Origin: Alistipes sp. | GTDB taxonomy: Bacteria > Bacteroidota > Bacteroidia > Bacteroidales > Rikenellaceae | Reading direction: 5' to 3' | Length of the DNA: 6,659 nt | Assembly: GCA_017391185.1 (NCBI GenBank) | Contig: JAFOZN010000195.1 | Span: 1 to 6,659, forward strand | Part shown: piece after piece, positions 1 to 6,659 of the stretch | How positions within the stretch are numbered: position 1 is the first letter of the stretch | Layout: each line of letters begins with the position of its first letter | Made by a program: the position numbers and the translations under genes | The notes under the pieces: model-generated | What the model saw: the letters and a program-made list of their open reading frames with translations, nothing else | The model's database searches: none | Told to the model about the DNA's origin: nothing

Positions 1-755
1 ATCTTGACAATCTTGATAGAAGCCTCTGTACCCTTGGCTATAAACTCGATATTGCCAGAATATACATCCTCAGGCAAAAGGTCGGTCTTCACCTTGAGAA
101 CTATCTCCTTCTCGGCTGAAGCGTTACCTGTGAGGGTATTTGCCTCCAACCACTCTGGCAAAATCATATCCCAATCGCAGTTGGCAGCAACCTTGAAGCG
201 AGCCTCGATATCATCAATATCCTCTTTGGATACCACCATAGCAATACCCTCAGAACCTACGGCACTCGATGAGTATACAGTCTTAGGGCCATCCTCGCCC
301 TCCTGCTCTACGAATGCACCCGACTCCACCTTAGCAGCGTAAAGTGTTACAACACGCTGAGCCTTGCTCTTGGTAAGCTCGGCAATAACCTTAGACTCGG
401 TGCGAGTACCATCCTTCATGGTCATGGTAACCTGACATGCGATATCATTATCGAAATCGATAGTAGAGGTGGTCTTAACCTCGATAGTAAATCTACCAGC
501 CTCACCACGCATATTCTGACGTTTCTGATCACCATCGGCGATATAGAAGTGAGAAGCAGCACTCTTAGAGAGCGAAATCTCCCACTGAGCATTAGGCTCG
601 ATAGAGATGCTCTTAGAATCATCAGCACCCATCGACTGAGTGATCTGAGTAGGGAATGAGAATTCGATTGGGGCCTCTTCGCTTGAAGAACATGACGTAA
701 ATGTCAAGCATACACCCACAACCAATGCGACTAAAGTTAATAAAGTCCTTTTCAT
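1..755 (-). CDS. Surface lipoprotein with two BACON-like segments (3' end missing)
   Basis: The frame is open from ATG at 755-753 to the window edge, giving 251 codons and no stop, so the C-terminus lies outside. The N-terminus is a lipoprotein signal: MKR, a hydrophobic stretch, then FTSC with Cys22 as the lipidated residue. SSSEE follows; acidic residues just after the cysteine resemble the Bacteroidota signal for export to the outer face of the outer membrane. The mature part is beta-rich, with two similar segments at about residues 30-125 and 155-251. Each carries an Asn-x-x-Trp strand motif (NAQWEI at 55-60, NCDWDMILPEWL at 192-203), typical of BACON and related Ig-like folds. No catalytic motif is visible. 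It is the fourth gene of the susC/susD operon, 33 bases after the third. By analogy with such loci it is probably a surface substrate-binding or spacer protein, but this is inference. A DUF5003-type assignment is possible and was not verified. Confidence 0.8.
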   Translation of the reverse strand, partial: MKRTLLTLVALVVGVCLTFTSCSSSEEAPIEFSFPTQITQSMGADDSKSISIEPNAQWEISLSKSAASHFYIADGDQKRQNMRGEAGRFTIEVKTTSTIDFDNDIACQVTMTMKDGTRTESKVIAELTKSKAQRVVTLYAAKVESGAFVEQEGEDGPKTVYSSSAVGSEGIAMVVSKEDIDDIEARFKVAANCDWDMILPEWLEANTLTGNASAEKEIVLKVKTDLLPEDVYSGNIEFIAKGTEASIKIVK

Positions 756-788
756 AGTCTTATCTTTTCTTGCTTTCATTTACCTATT

Positions 789-1697
789 TTAAAATCCATC
801 CTTACGCAAAGCATCAGCCTCCTCGTCCGATACCCACTCAAGGACATTGTAGAAATCGCCTACATTACCGACCAACTCGCCCAAATTCTCCACATAAACA
901 TGATTCCACAACTCAACAAATCGCTGACATGAGTTGAAGTATGATTTGTTATATGGGCTATGGTGCGAAAGAATCTTATTATCACCATATTTAATACCAA
1001 AGGTCTCATCTTCACGACCGATAACCTGCGCCTTATCCATAGTAACCAATGGCTGGGCTGGATCGGTTGGATCGAATGTCATAGTCACATCGAATCCATC
1101 GTTGAACATACTACGAAGAATGATGGTATTCTCCAAAGTTGGATGCTTCTCGGTATAGATCAAACGCTGATAAGAGGTATTTGCACCTGGGTAGCTGTAA
1201 AGATACAAAGAAGTAAGCACACACCAGCCTGTAAAGTTGTTGATGTCGTATGGACAGCTCTTATACATAACAACCTTGGTCTGGTTGCTATTCTCATAGA
1301 GATCCCACTCCAACTTCTCAGGCATAACCAATCTCAAGCTAAAGCCCAAAGAGTCTGAAGGCTCAATGTTATCATACAAGCCCGCAACCTTAACCTCGGT
1401 TGCCAACTTACCAGCAGGGATAGTAATAGTGTTGGACAAAAGGCGATAGTGAACGCCCTCGATGGCATTGCTACCCTTGTCCACAACCTCTACACCAAAG
1501 GTGCGGTCATAATCGCAAGCTACGGTAGAGGCTACAGGTACGCTGAAATACTCGGCATCGGCAGTCACCATATTGGTAGAGAGTGAGTCTGAAAACATCA
1601 CATACTCAGGACCCGAATAGGTAACATACTCCTCATCGCAAGATACAAAACCCGCAGAGAGTGCTGCCGCAATCAATATATAATATATCTTTTTCAT
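789..1697 (-). CDS. DUF4984-like surface lipoprotein with N-terminal Calx-beta-like domain
   Basis: This is a complete 302-residue protein starting at ATG 1697-1695 and ending with TAA. A lipoprotein signal peptide ends at FVSC (Cys20) and is followed directly by DEE, which fits an outer-membrane surface lipoprotein. Residues about 30-145 look like a Calx-beta or DUF4843-type beta-sandwich, with CDYDRTFGVEVVD at 61-73, the EGVHY motif at 80-84, and then ITIPAG. Residues about 148-302 form a second domain with many aromatics (YLYSYP 165-170, FDP 208-210, FVELWNHVYVE 260-270), ending in the EWVSDEEAD region. From memory the whole layout matches DUF4984 proteins of Bacteroides and relatives, whose function is unknown. 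It starts 11 bases after the susD-like stop, so it is surely co-transcribed. A role as an accessory surface binding protein is inferred from position only; no enzymatic residues are recognisable. Confidence 0.85.
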   Translation of the reverse strand: MKKIYYILIAAALSAGFVSCDEEYVTYSGPEYVMFSDSLSTNMVTADAEYFSVPVASTVACDYDRTFGVEVVDKGSNAIEGVHYRLLSNTITIPAGKLATEVKVAGLYDNIEPSDSLGFSLRLVMPEKLEWDLYENSNQTKVVMYKSCPYDINNFTGWCVLTSLYLYSYPGANTSYQRLIYTEKHPTLENTIILRSMFNDGFDVTMTFDPTDPAQPLVTMDKAQVIGREDETFGIKYGDNKILSHHSPYNKSYFNSCQRFVELWNHVYVENLGELVGNVGDFYNVLEWVSDEEADALRKDGF

Positions 1698-1708
1698 CTT
1701 ATTCTCTG

Positions 1709-3247
1709 TTATTTGTTACTCTCATTAGGCAATACCTCAGAGCCTGGAGCCTCAATCTCATGCTGAGGGATAGGCCATACGAAGAGTGGGTTATCGTGAG
1801 TGATCTTCAGAGAGCTACCCTCTGCCAAAGAACTTGTCTGAGGCTTACGCTCGAAGCTCACGCCTTTGTTATACAACTTGCCCCAACGCTTCAAATCCTG
1901 CAAGCGGAAGCCCTCCATGTAGAGCTCACGCACACGCTCGTCTGAGAGTTGCTGGATATAGTTATCTGAAGTCAAGGTGATATTACCACCACTGATGAAT
2001 CTCGCCTTGCGAAGCGTACTTAAGTCAGCAGAAGCTGCTGCGAAATCAGGCTTTGCCTTACGACAATGAGCCTCAGCACGGATCAAATACTGCTCAGCCA
2101 AACGGAATGGCTTAGGCATATTGACATGGTAGATATACTCGTTGATAAGCTCCTGATTACCGTGATACTTCACAAGCAAAGGCCACACCAAAGCGTGATC
2201 AAAACCTGTCTGTAACTCATAGAAGTAAGAGTTGTAACGCATATCGGCAGCCTCATACAAATCAAGTACCCAACGTGCAGGAACATAATCTGGGTAGTAA
2301 TATGTATAATCGGTAGTAAAGTTCAAGAACGCCTGTCCCAAAGCACCACCGTATGAGGTATTGGTAAAGCCTACTCGCCAGATAATCTCAGTACCCACAT
2401 CATAGTTCCACATATAATCGTAGTAACTCATGTTGTTGGTATATACAGAGGTAGCAGAAGAGAGCGAATACGCTTTATTAGGATGGTCTATCAAGAGTGA
2501 AGAGTACTTGATGGCAGCATCCCAATCCTGCATATAGAGTGCCACACGAGCATGAAGCGCGTGAGCTACGCTCTTGGTCATAAACGCTGAGCTATATTGG
2601 TCGTTATCCTCATCAAGGACAGCCTCAGCCTTAGCCAAATCTGACAAAACGAACTCGTAAGAGTCATAAAGCGAAGCCCTCACAGAACGCTCAGGTATAG
2701 AATAGCCTTTACGCAAAACCACTCCCAACTCATCCTTAGCAGTAGCTGGATCGTATGCCTTACAATAGCACTTGATAAGCTCCGAATAGGCCAAAGCACG
2801 AATCACATAGACCTCACCTGTATACTGCTCCAGAGTGGTGATCTGATCATCATTGGTCTGGCTCTCGATAACCTTATCGATACGCTCAAGATAGAAATTA
2901 CAGTTAGAGATGATATTGTATAGGCTCGCATACACCGACTCAATCTCGGCGTTGGTAGGACGAATATCCCACTGCCAGAATGTACCATAGGCGTTAGAAT
3001 AACCATCTACGGCATATACTAAATCGGACTGAATATCGGGTAAGAGAGTAAGGTAGCCGCTATAAAGAGCACTACTCTTGAGTTGAGCATAGATACCTGT
3101 TAGGGTCTGCTCTGCATCGTTGAATGTCTGCATGGCATCCTTCTCTGGGATTGCCGAGCCTGGCTCCTGATCCAAGCATGAGCTTAGGCTGAAGAGAGCC
3201 GCAACGATTACCGAAAATCTTTTGATATTTTGTAGCATAATCTTCAT
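1709..3247 (-). CDS. SusD/RagB-family substrate-binding outer-membrane lipoprotein
   Basis: This 512-residue protein is of normal family length. SusD proteins form the extracellular lid on the SusC barrel and capture the ligand for import. The signal peptide ends at LSSC (Cys24), followed by LDQEPGS, the usual SusD N-terminal motif. Family landmarks are DAEQTLTGIYAQL at 44-56, the R-A-L-A-Y-S-E-L helix near 150-157, FRLAEQYLIRAEAHCRKAK at 381-399, ERVRELYMEGFRLQDLKRW at 437-455, and a closing FVWPIPQHEI at about 484-493. These correspond to the SusD-like N-terminal domain plus the RagB/SusD domain built on TPR-like helices. Residues about 268-321 are unusually rich in Tyr and Trp (YYDYMWNY, DYTYYYPDY) and could form an aromatic ligand platform; this is inference. 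A second in-frame ATG at codon 4 (3238-3236) is an alternative start. It begins 6 bases after the transporter's stop, consistent with tight co-expression. The substrate is not predictable. Confidence 0.97.
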   Translation of the reverse strand: MKIMLQNIKRFSVIVAALFSLSSCLDQEPGSAIPEKDAMQTFNDAEQTLTGIYAQLKSSALYSGYLTLLPDIQSDLVYAVDGYSNAYGTFWQWDIRPTNAEIESVYASLYNIISNCNFYLERIDKVIESQTNDDQITTLEQYTGEVYVIRALAYSELIKCYCKAYDPATAKDELGVVLRKGYSIPERSVRASLYDSYEFVLSDLAKAEAVLDEDNDQYSSAFMTKSVAHALHARVALYMQDWDAAIKYSSLLIDHPNKAYSLSSATSVYTNNMSYYDYMWNYDVGTEIIWRVGFTNTSYGGALGQAFLNFTTDYTYYYPDYVPARWVLDLYEAADMRYNSYFYELQTGFDHALVWPLLVKYHGNQELINEYIYHVNMPKPFRLAEQYLIRAEAHCRKAKPDFAAASADLSTLRKARFISGGNITLTSDNYIQQLSDERVRELYMEGFRLQDLKRWGKLYNKGVSFERKPQTSSLAEGSSLKITHDNPLFVWPIPQHEIEAPGSEVLPNESNK

Positions 3248-3253
3248 AGCGTA

Positions 3254-6214
3254 TTAGAATGTTAAGTCAAGACCAAAGGTAAACTGACGCGACATAGGAT
3301 ACTGTGCCGCATAGATGTTTGAAGTACCCTCAGGATCGAGACCTGAGAACTTAGAGAAGGTGAAGAGATTCTGAGCCTGAGCATAGATTCTCAAACCGCT
3401 GAATACTCTACTCTTCTTGATAACGTCTGAAGGCAAGTTATAGCTCAACATCAGATTCTTCAGACGCATAAACGATGCGTCCTCCAACAAACGGCTATCG
3501 AACTCGGTATATACGCCATGACGTGGGATGTCGGTAACATCGCCCGGCTGCTTCCAACGATTGAGCAAGCGGCGAGACTGGTTGTATGGGGCAAAACGAC
3601 CATTTGACTCATCAAAATAGCGGTCATTGTTGATCATCCAGCGATCTGCAACCCAACTAAACTGAGCCGAGAGCGAGAGTCCCTTCCAGCTCACAGCAGT
3701 ACCAAAACCGCCCTGCCATGGAGCATAGTAGCTCTTACCGATCAAGACCTTATCATCATCCTTGAGTTCGGTAGTGAGCTCACCATTTTTATCATACCAC
3801 AAAGCATCACCATTGGCTGGATTGACACCTGCATAGCGATTGATGTAGAACTCACCAAGAGGATGGCCTACGACCAACTTGGTATTGGTATTAGAGAGCT
3901 CATACTCTGTAACACCATTATAAAGCTCAGTAATCTCGTTATGATTATACGATACGTTGGCATTTACCGACCACTGGAACTTCTCAGTCGAGATAAGCGA
4001 AGCATTGAGGCTAAGCTCGGCACCAACATTGACCATGGTACCTACGTTGTCCCAATAGAAACCATAACCCGATGTAGAGTATGGCAGAGGCACCTGCATA
4101 AGCATATCAGAAGTACGCTTATAGTAGAACTCAGCATCTACATTGAGGCGATTCCAGAAACCAGCATGGATAGCGAAGTTAGAAGTCCAAGGCTTCTCCC
4201 ATCCCAAATCCTCATTACCTGGCTGAGCCAAACCAACTCCAGCATTGCCAACATAATCGAGGCCACCACCGACCAAAGCCATGTGCTCATAATTTGGAAT
4301 CGATGAGTTACCCGATGTACCTGTCGAGAGTGAGATCTGAGCGTTTGTAAGCCAGCTTGAAGCTGAATCCATGAAATCCTCATTGCGCAAATCCCACATA
4401 AAACCTACTGACCAGAATGCAGCCCAACGGCGATCAGCACCGAAACGTGACGAACCATCCAAACGTGCCGCATACTCGACAAAGTATTTGTTGGAGTAGT
4501 TATACTCACCACGATGGAAGAACGAGAGGAATCCATAGTCGGAATCTGTCGTATCACTCCACGATGTAGCACGAGTACCAGTAGAGATGTTTGTCAAACG
4601 ATCGTTATTCTGTCCCTTAGTCATAAGGCTGAATGCCTCAGAGTGAGAGACAATGCCCTCATGACCGAGCAGGAAGTTGAACGAATGATCCTCATCCAAG
4701 CGGAACTGATAATTGGCAGTATTGGTATTGGTCAAAGTATAGCTGTCGGTCGAACTACGAGAAGCCGAACCCTGGCCCTGATTTGGTGCATAGCTTGGAT
4801 ATGAGACACCAAAACCTGTGGTATGAGAGTAGTCAACACCCAACTGAGAACGAAGCGTCAAGCCCTCGATAGGCGTAGCCTCGGCATATACGGTGGTCAG
4901 CAATTTATATTTCTTGTAGGAAACAGGATTATTCTCCAACCACTCCAATGGATTCTGACCGTTACCCTTCCAGCTACCATCTGCGATAGATGCCAACTCA
5001 CCATTGGCACGATATGGATCCCAATAAGGCATCATGAAACGAGCCGCAGAGATTGGGGTAACGAGTGTATATGCACCCTCATCGGCCTGCTTAATGTTCT
5101 GGAAGTTGAGCATTGTATTGCTACCAACCTTAAGCCATGAGGCAGCTTTACGGTCAAAGTTACTACGGAAAGAGAAACGCTCAAACATAGAGCCTACGGC
5201 AGTACCATCTTGGTTGTAATAACCGCCTGAGATATAGTAGTTACTCTTCTCATCTGCACCCGAAACAGAGATCTCATGGCTCTGCAAAAGGGCCGAAGAG
5301 TTAAATACCTCCTCCATCCAATTGACATCGATCTTACTCAAAGCGTTATAATTCTGACCCTCGGTCATACCGATCTCCTTCTCATAAGCGATACGCTCAG
5401 CGGTATTCATCAAATCCCACTTACCGCTGGCCACCTGCGAAATACCCATCTGCATACGGTATTCGATACGTGGACGCTCGGCCATACGACCGCGCTTGGT
5501 AGTAATCACGATAACACCGTTAGCCGCACGTGCTCCATAGATAGAGGTCGAAGAGGCATCCTTCAATACTGACAAAGACTCGATATCGGCAGGATTTATG
5601 GTATTGAAATCGCTGCTTGAGATAGGCACACCATCCAAGATATAGAGTGGAGCTGTACCTGAGTTAATCGAGTTAGTACCACGAATTGTCATCACGGTAG
5701 AGGCACTTGGCTCACCCGTATTAGACAAAACAGAGAGACCTGCAACCTGTCCCTGAAGAGCCTGATCAAAGGCTGCTGTAGGAGTCTTCTCGATCTTCTC
5801 TGTCTTGACGCTTGAAACCGATCCCGCAACAGTACCCTTCTTACGGACACCGTAGGCGATCACCACAACGTCATCAATCGACTCAGACTCACTCTCCATC
5901 GAGAGGTTATAAGTCACAGTTTTGTTATCCGATGGAACCTTATACTCGACACTCTTGAAGCCCAAGTACGAAAAGGTCAACACCGAACCACCCTTCACCT
6001 CGATGGTATAGGTACCATCAATCGAAGAGGTCACTCCTTGAAAAGAATCGGACACAACCGAAACACCGATCAGAGGCTCACCGTCATCTGCCGATGTGAT
6101 TGTACCGCTCACGGTCACATTGCCACTACTCTGTGAGTAGGACATCTCTGGCAGCGCAATCATCAAGGCCACCAGCAGACCGAAAATCAGTTTATAGATA
6201 TTTTTTATACACAT
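3254..6214 (-). CDS. SusC/RagA-family TonB-linked outer-membrane transporter
   Basis: This is a 986-residue protein if started at ATG 6214-6212. An in-frame TTG at 6223-6221 would add three residues, but it lies inside the predicted -7 promoter box, so the ATG is preferred. A signal peptide (MCIKNIYK, then a hydrophobic core) probably ends near SYSQ, about residue 28. A CarboxypepD_reg-like beta domain follows at about 35-93, then the TonB-box-like DDVVVIAYG (114-122) and the plug domain with LYILDGVP (190-197) and SVLKDASSTSIYGARAANG (215-233), the SusC signature. The rest is the 22-strand barrel, ending in the terminal phenylalanine (GLDLTF) expected for outer-membrane assembly. There is no STN domain before the CarboxypepD-like domain, so direct signalling to a FecR-type anti-sigma factor is unlikely. 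It forms the import channel with the SusD-like protein encoded 6 bases downstream, powered by TonB-ExbBD. It is the first gene of the operon. Confidence 0.97.
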   Translation of the reverse strand: MCIKNIYKLIFGLLVALMIALPEMSYSQSSGNVTVSGTITSADDGEPLIGVSVVSDSFQGVTSSIDGTYTIEVKGGSVLTFSYLGFKSVEYKVPSDNKTVTYNLSMESESESIDDVVVIAYGVRKKGTVAGSVSSVKTEKIEKTPTAAFDQALQGQVAGLSVLSNTGEPSASTVMTIRGTNSINSGTAPLYILDGVPISSSDFNTINPADIESLSVLKDASSTSIYGARAANGVIVITTKRGRMAERPRIEYRMQMGISQVASGKWDLMNTAERIAYEKEIGMTEGQNYNALSKIDVNWMEEVFNSSALLQSHEISVSGADEKSNYYISGGYYNQDGTAVGSMFERFSFRSNFDRKAASWLKVGSNTMLNFQNIKQADEGAYTLVTPISAARFMMPYWDPYRANGELASIADGSWKGNGQNPLEWLENNPVSYKKYKLLTTVYAEATPIEGLTLRSQLGVDYSHTTGFGVSYPSYAPNQGQGSASRSSTDSYTLTNTNTANYQFRLDEDHSFNFLLGHEGIVSHSEAFSLMTKGQNNDRLTNISTGTRATSWSDTTDSDYGFLSFFHRGEYNYSNKYFVEYAARLDGSSRFGADRRWAAFWSVGFMWDLRNEDFMDSASSWLTNAQISLSTGTSGNSSIPNYEHMALVGGGLDYVGNAGVGLAQPGNEDLGWEKPWTSNFAIHAGFWNRLNVDAEFYYKRTSDMLMQVPLPYSTSGYGFYWDNVGTMVNVGAELSLNASLISTEKFQWSVNANVSYNHNEITELYNGVTEYELSNTNTKLVVGHPLGEFYINRYAGVNPANGDALWYDKNGELTTELKDDDKVLIGKSYYAPWQGGFGTAVSWKGLSLSAQFSWVADRWMINNDRYFDESNGRFAPYNQSRRLLNRWKQPGDVTDIPRHGVYTEFDSRLLEDASFMRLKNLMLSYNLPSDVIKKSRVFSGLRIYAQAQNLFTFSKFSGLDPEGTSNIYAAQYPMSRQFTFGLDLTF

Positions 6215-6220
6215 AGCGCG

Positions 6221-6252
6221 CAAAATTACTACTAATAGCCGAGAATACCAAC
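6221..6252 (-). promoter_or_regulatory. Bacteroidota sigma-ABfr-type promoter of the susC/susD operon
   Basis: Read on the minus strand, TAATTTTG at 6228-6221 is a perfect match to the Bacteroidota -7 consensus TAnnTTTG. Twenty bases upstream is GTTG (6252-6249), a 3 of 4 match to the -33 TTTG box at an acceptable spacing. From the usual geometry the start of transcription falls at about 6219-6214. That is within about 5 bases of the susC ATG, so the mRNA would have almost no leader. The match is seen directly; activity and the start site are inferred. Confidence 0.65.
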
Positions 6253-6268
6253 TAAATATCGATATTTA
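6253..6268. promoter_or_regulatory. 16-base perfect palindrome abutting the susC -33 box (candidate operator)
   Basis: TAAATATCGATATTTA is an uninterrupted perfect palindrome that begins at the base next to the predicted -33 box of the susC promoter, covering about -36 to -52 from the likely start. That is the normal place for a dimeric activator touching RNA polymerase, or for a repressor. The region is AT-rich, which raises the chance of coincidence, and no regulator gene is in the window to pair with it. Confidence 0.45.
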
Positions 6269-6299
6269 TGCCATCCTTAACATTAAGTTAAAGTTATAT

Positions 6300-6326
6300 T
6301 TAAGTTTTACTTAAGATTTGAAATCT
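6300..6326. repeat. Two abutting dyad-symmetric elements in the divergent intergenic region
   Basis: TTAAGT-TTT-ACTTAA (6300-6314) is a perfect 6-base inverted repeat with a 3-base centre. AGATTT-G-AAATCT (6314-6326) is a perfect 6-base inverted repeat with a 1-base centre, sharing one base with the first. A further direct copy of TTAAGTT occurs at 6283-6289, 17 bases before the copy at 6300-6306. The stems are short and AT-rich, so a terminator is unlikely; protein binding sites are the better reading. They lie about 131-157 bases upstream of the predicted sigma-54 start, and about 85-110 upstream of the susC start. Confidence 0.4.
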
Positions 6327-6345
6327 AAAGCGGGTAAATATTCAC

Positions 6346-6372
6346 AGACAATAAGCTAACAAGAGAGACAAT
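6346..6372 (+). repeat. AGACAAT direct repeat with 20-base period
   Basis: AGACAAT occurs at 6346-6352 and again at 6366-6372. The copies are 20 bases apart, close to two helical turns, so both would face the same side of the DNA. They lie about 85-111 bases upstream of the predicted sigma-54 start of the plus-strand lipoprotein, within the usual range for activator binding. A pair of 7-mers can arise by chance, so this is a weak call. Confidence 0.25.
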
Positions 6373-6430
6373 GAATAATTTGGTCAAAAAGATAACTCAA
6401 CAAAGTAACTTACATTGAGAACGAAAATTT

Positions 6431-6446
6431 TGGCACAACGATTGCT
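6431..6446 (+). promoter_or_regulatory. Sigma-54 (RpoN) -24/-12 promoter of the plus-strand lipoprotein gene
   Basis: TGGCACAACGATTGCT matches the sigma-54 consensus TGGCACRNNNNTTGCW at every defined position. The invariant GG (6432-6433) and GC (6444-6445) have the required 10-base gap, and the site is preceded by a T-run. With GC at -13/-12 the transcript should start near G6456-G6457, leaving a leader of about 27 bases before the ATG at 6484. Sigma-54 promoters need an ATP-driven enhancer-binding protein, usually bound 80-150 bases upstream. Here that span contains the dyads and direct repeat described separately. The match is seen directly; use by RpoN is inferred. Confidence 0.7.
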
Positions 6447-6483
6447 CCTGATTTAGGCATGTTTACTCAAAATTCAATTTGAT

Positions 6484-6659
6484 ATGAAAAAAATTCTACT
6501 CACACTCTCAATCTTGACACTTGCTTTAGCGTCAATGAGTTGTTCCCAGCAGAAGAAGTGGAACCAAAAACAGAAACAACAGTTACGAGATGCCCTACGA
6601 CAGTACCGAGAGATGATCTACCTACAGGATCTGACCGAGCCTGAGTTTGTCATTTTCAC
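6484..6659 (+). CDS. Small lipoprotein of unknown function (3' end missing)
   Basis: An open frame runs from ATG 6484-6486 to the window edge, giving 58 complete codons plus two bases. It starts with a clear lipoprotein signal: MKK, a hydrophobic stretch (ILLTLSILTLALAS), then SMSC with Cys20 as the lipidated residue. The mature part begins SQQKKWNQKQKQQ and continues as a charged, probably helical segment (LRDALRQYREMIYL), then DLTEPEFVIF. Unlike the operon lipoproteins, it has basic and polar residues rather than acidic ones after the cysteine, which suggests a periplasm-facing location; this is inference. No family was recognised with certainty. It is divergent from the susC operon, starts 269 bases from it, and appears to be driven by a sigma-54 promoter. 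No Shine-Dalgarno sequence is present, only an AT-rich leader, as usual in this phylum. Confidence 0.8.
   Translation, partial: MKKILLTLSILTLALASMSCSQQKKWNQKQKQQLRDALRQYREMIYLQDLTEPEFVIF

Noticed and set aside
756..788. Possible terminator or internal promoter in the 33-base gap between the third and fourth operon genes
   Set aside because: The gap is A-rich on the transcribed strand, with no stem-loop and no TAnnTTTG box, so read-through from the operon promoter is the simplest reading.
3863..4306. 147-codon open frame on the plus strand, with similar long frames elsewhere opposite the operon
   Set aside because: It is antisense to the strongly supported SusC coding frame, with low-complexity Ile/Thr/Ser-rich translation and no recognisable family; it is a shadow of the real gene.
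6221..6223. In-frame TTG as the start codon of the SusC-like protein, adding three residues
   Set aside because: It overlaps the TTTG of the predicted -7 box, and an ATG lies three codons later with a complete signal peptide.
6371..6418. Short plus-strand reading frame of 15 codons (MNNLVKKITQQSNLH) that might be a leader peptide
   Set aside because: It lies upstream of the predicted sigma-54 start at about 6457, has no promoter of its own that I can see, and this length is expected by chance.
6474..6481. TCAATTTG, a near match to the TAnnTTTG -7 box just before the plus-strand ATG
   Set aside because: One defined base is wrong, there is no TTTG at the right distance upstream, and the start of transcription would fall on or inside the start codon. 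The sigma-54 site explains the gene better.
1..6659. CRISPR arrays, insertion sequences, tRNA or rRNA genes, phage or integrase genes
   Set aside because: No periodic spacer repeats, terminal inverted repeats, transposase motifs or RNA-gene signatures were seen. The window is almost fully explained by five envelope genes and one intergenic region.

Overview
The window looks like a piece of a Bacteroidota chromosome, most likely from a gut-type Bacteroidales. The evidence is an adjacent SusC/SusD pair, lipoproteins with acidic residues right after the lipidated cysteine, no Shine-Dalgarno sequences, and a TAnnTTTG-type -7 promoter box. The genus cannot be fixed from this sequence.

The minus strand from 6214 down to position 1 is one tight operon of four cell-envelope genes. 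In transcription order they are a SusC-like TonB-dependent outer-membrane transporter (3254-6214), a SusD-like substrate-capturing lipoprotein (1709-3247), a lipoprotein resembling the uncharacterised DUF4984 family (789-1697), and a lipoprotein with two BACON-like beta-sandwich segments that runs off the window at position 1. The gaps are 6, 11 and 33 bases. The module would bind a macromolecular nutrient at the surface and import it through the SusC/SusD complex. No enzyme or regulator gene is present, so the substrate (glycan or peptide) cannot be assigned.

On the plus strand, a second unit starts at 6484. It is a small lipoprotein of unknown function, cut by the window end after 58 codons.

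The 269-base divergent intergenic region (6215-6483) is the most interesting part. On the susC side, a TAATTTTG -7 box lies only 6 bases before the ATG, which implies a leaderless or nearly leaderless mRNA. A perfect 16-base palindrome abuts the matching -33 box. On the other side, a full match to the sigma-54 (RpoN) consensus, TGGCAC-N5-TTGCT, sits 37 bases before the lipoprotein ATG. Two further dyads and a 20-base-spaced direct repeat lie 85-157 bases upstream of the predicted sigma-54 start, where enhancer-binding activators usually bind. The two divergent genes therefore seem to use different sigma factors and may share regulatory DNA.
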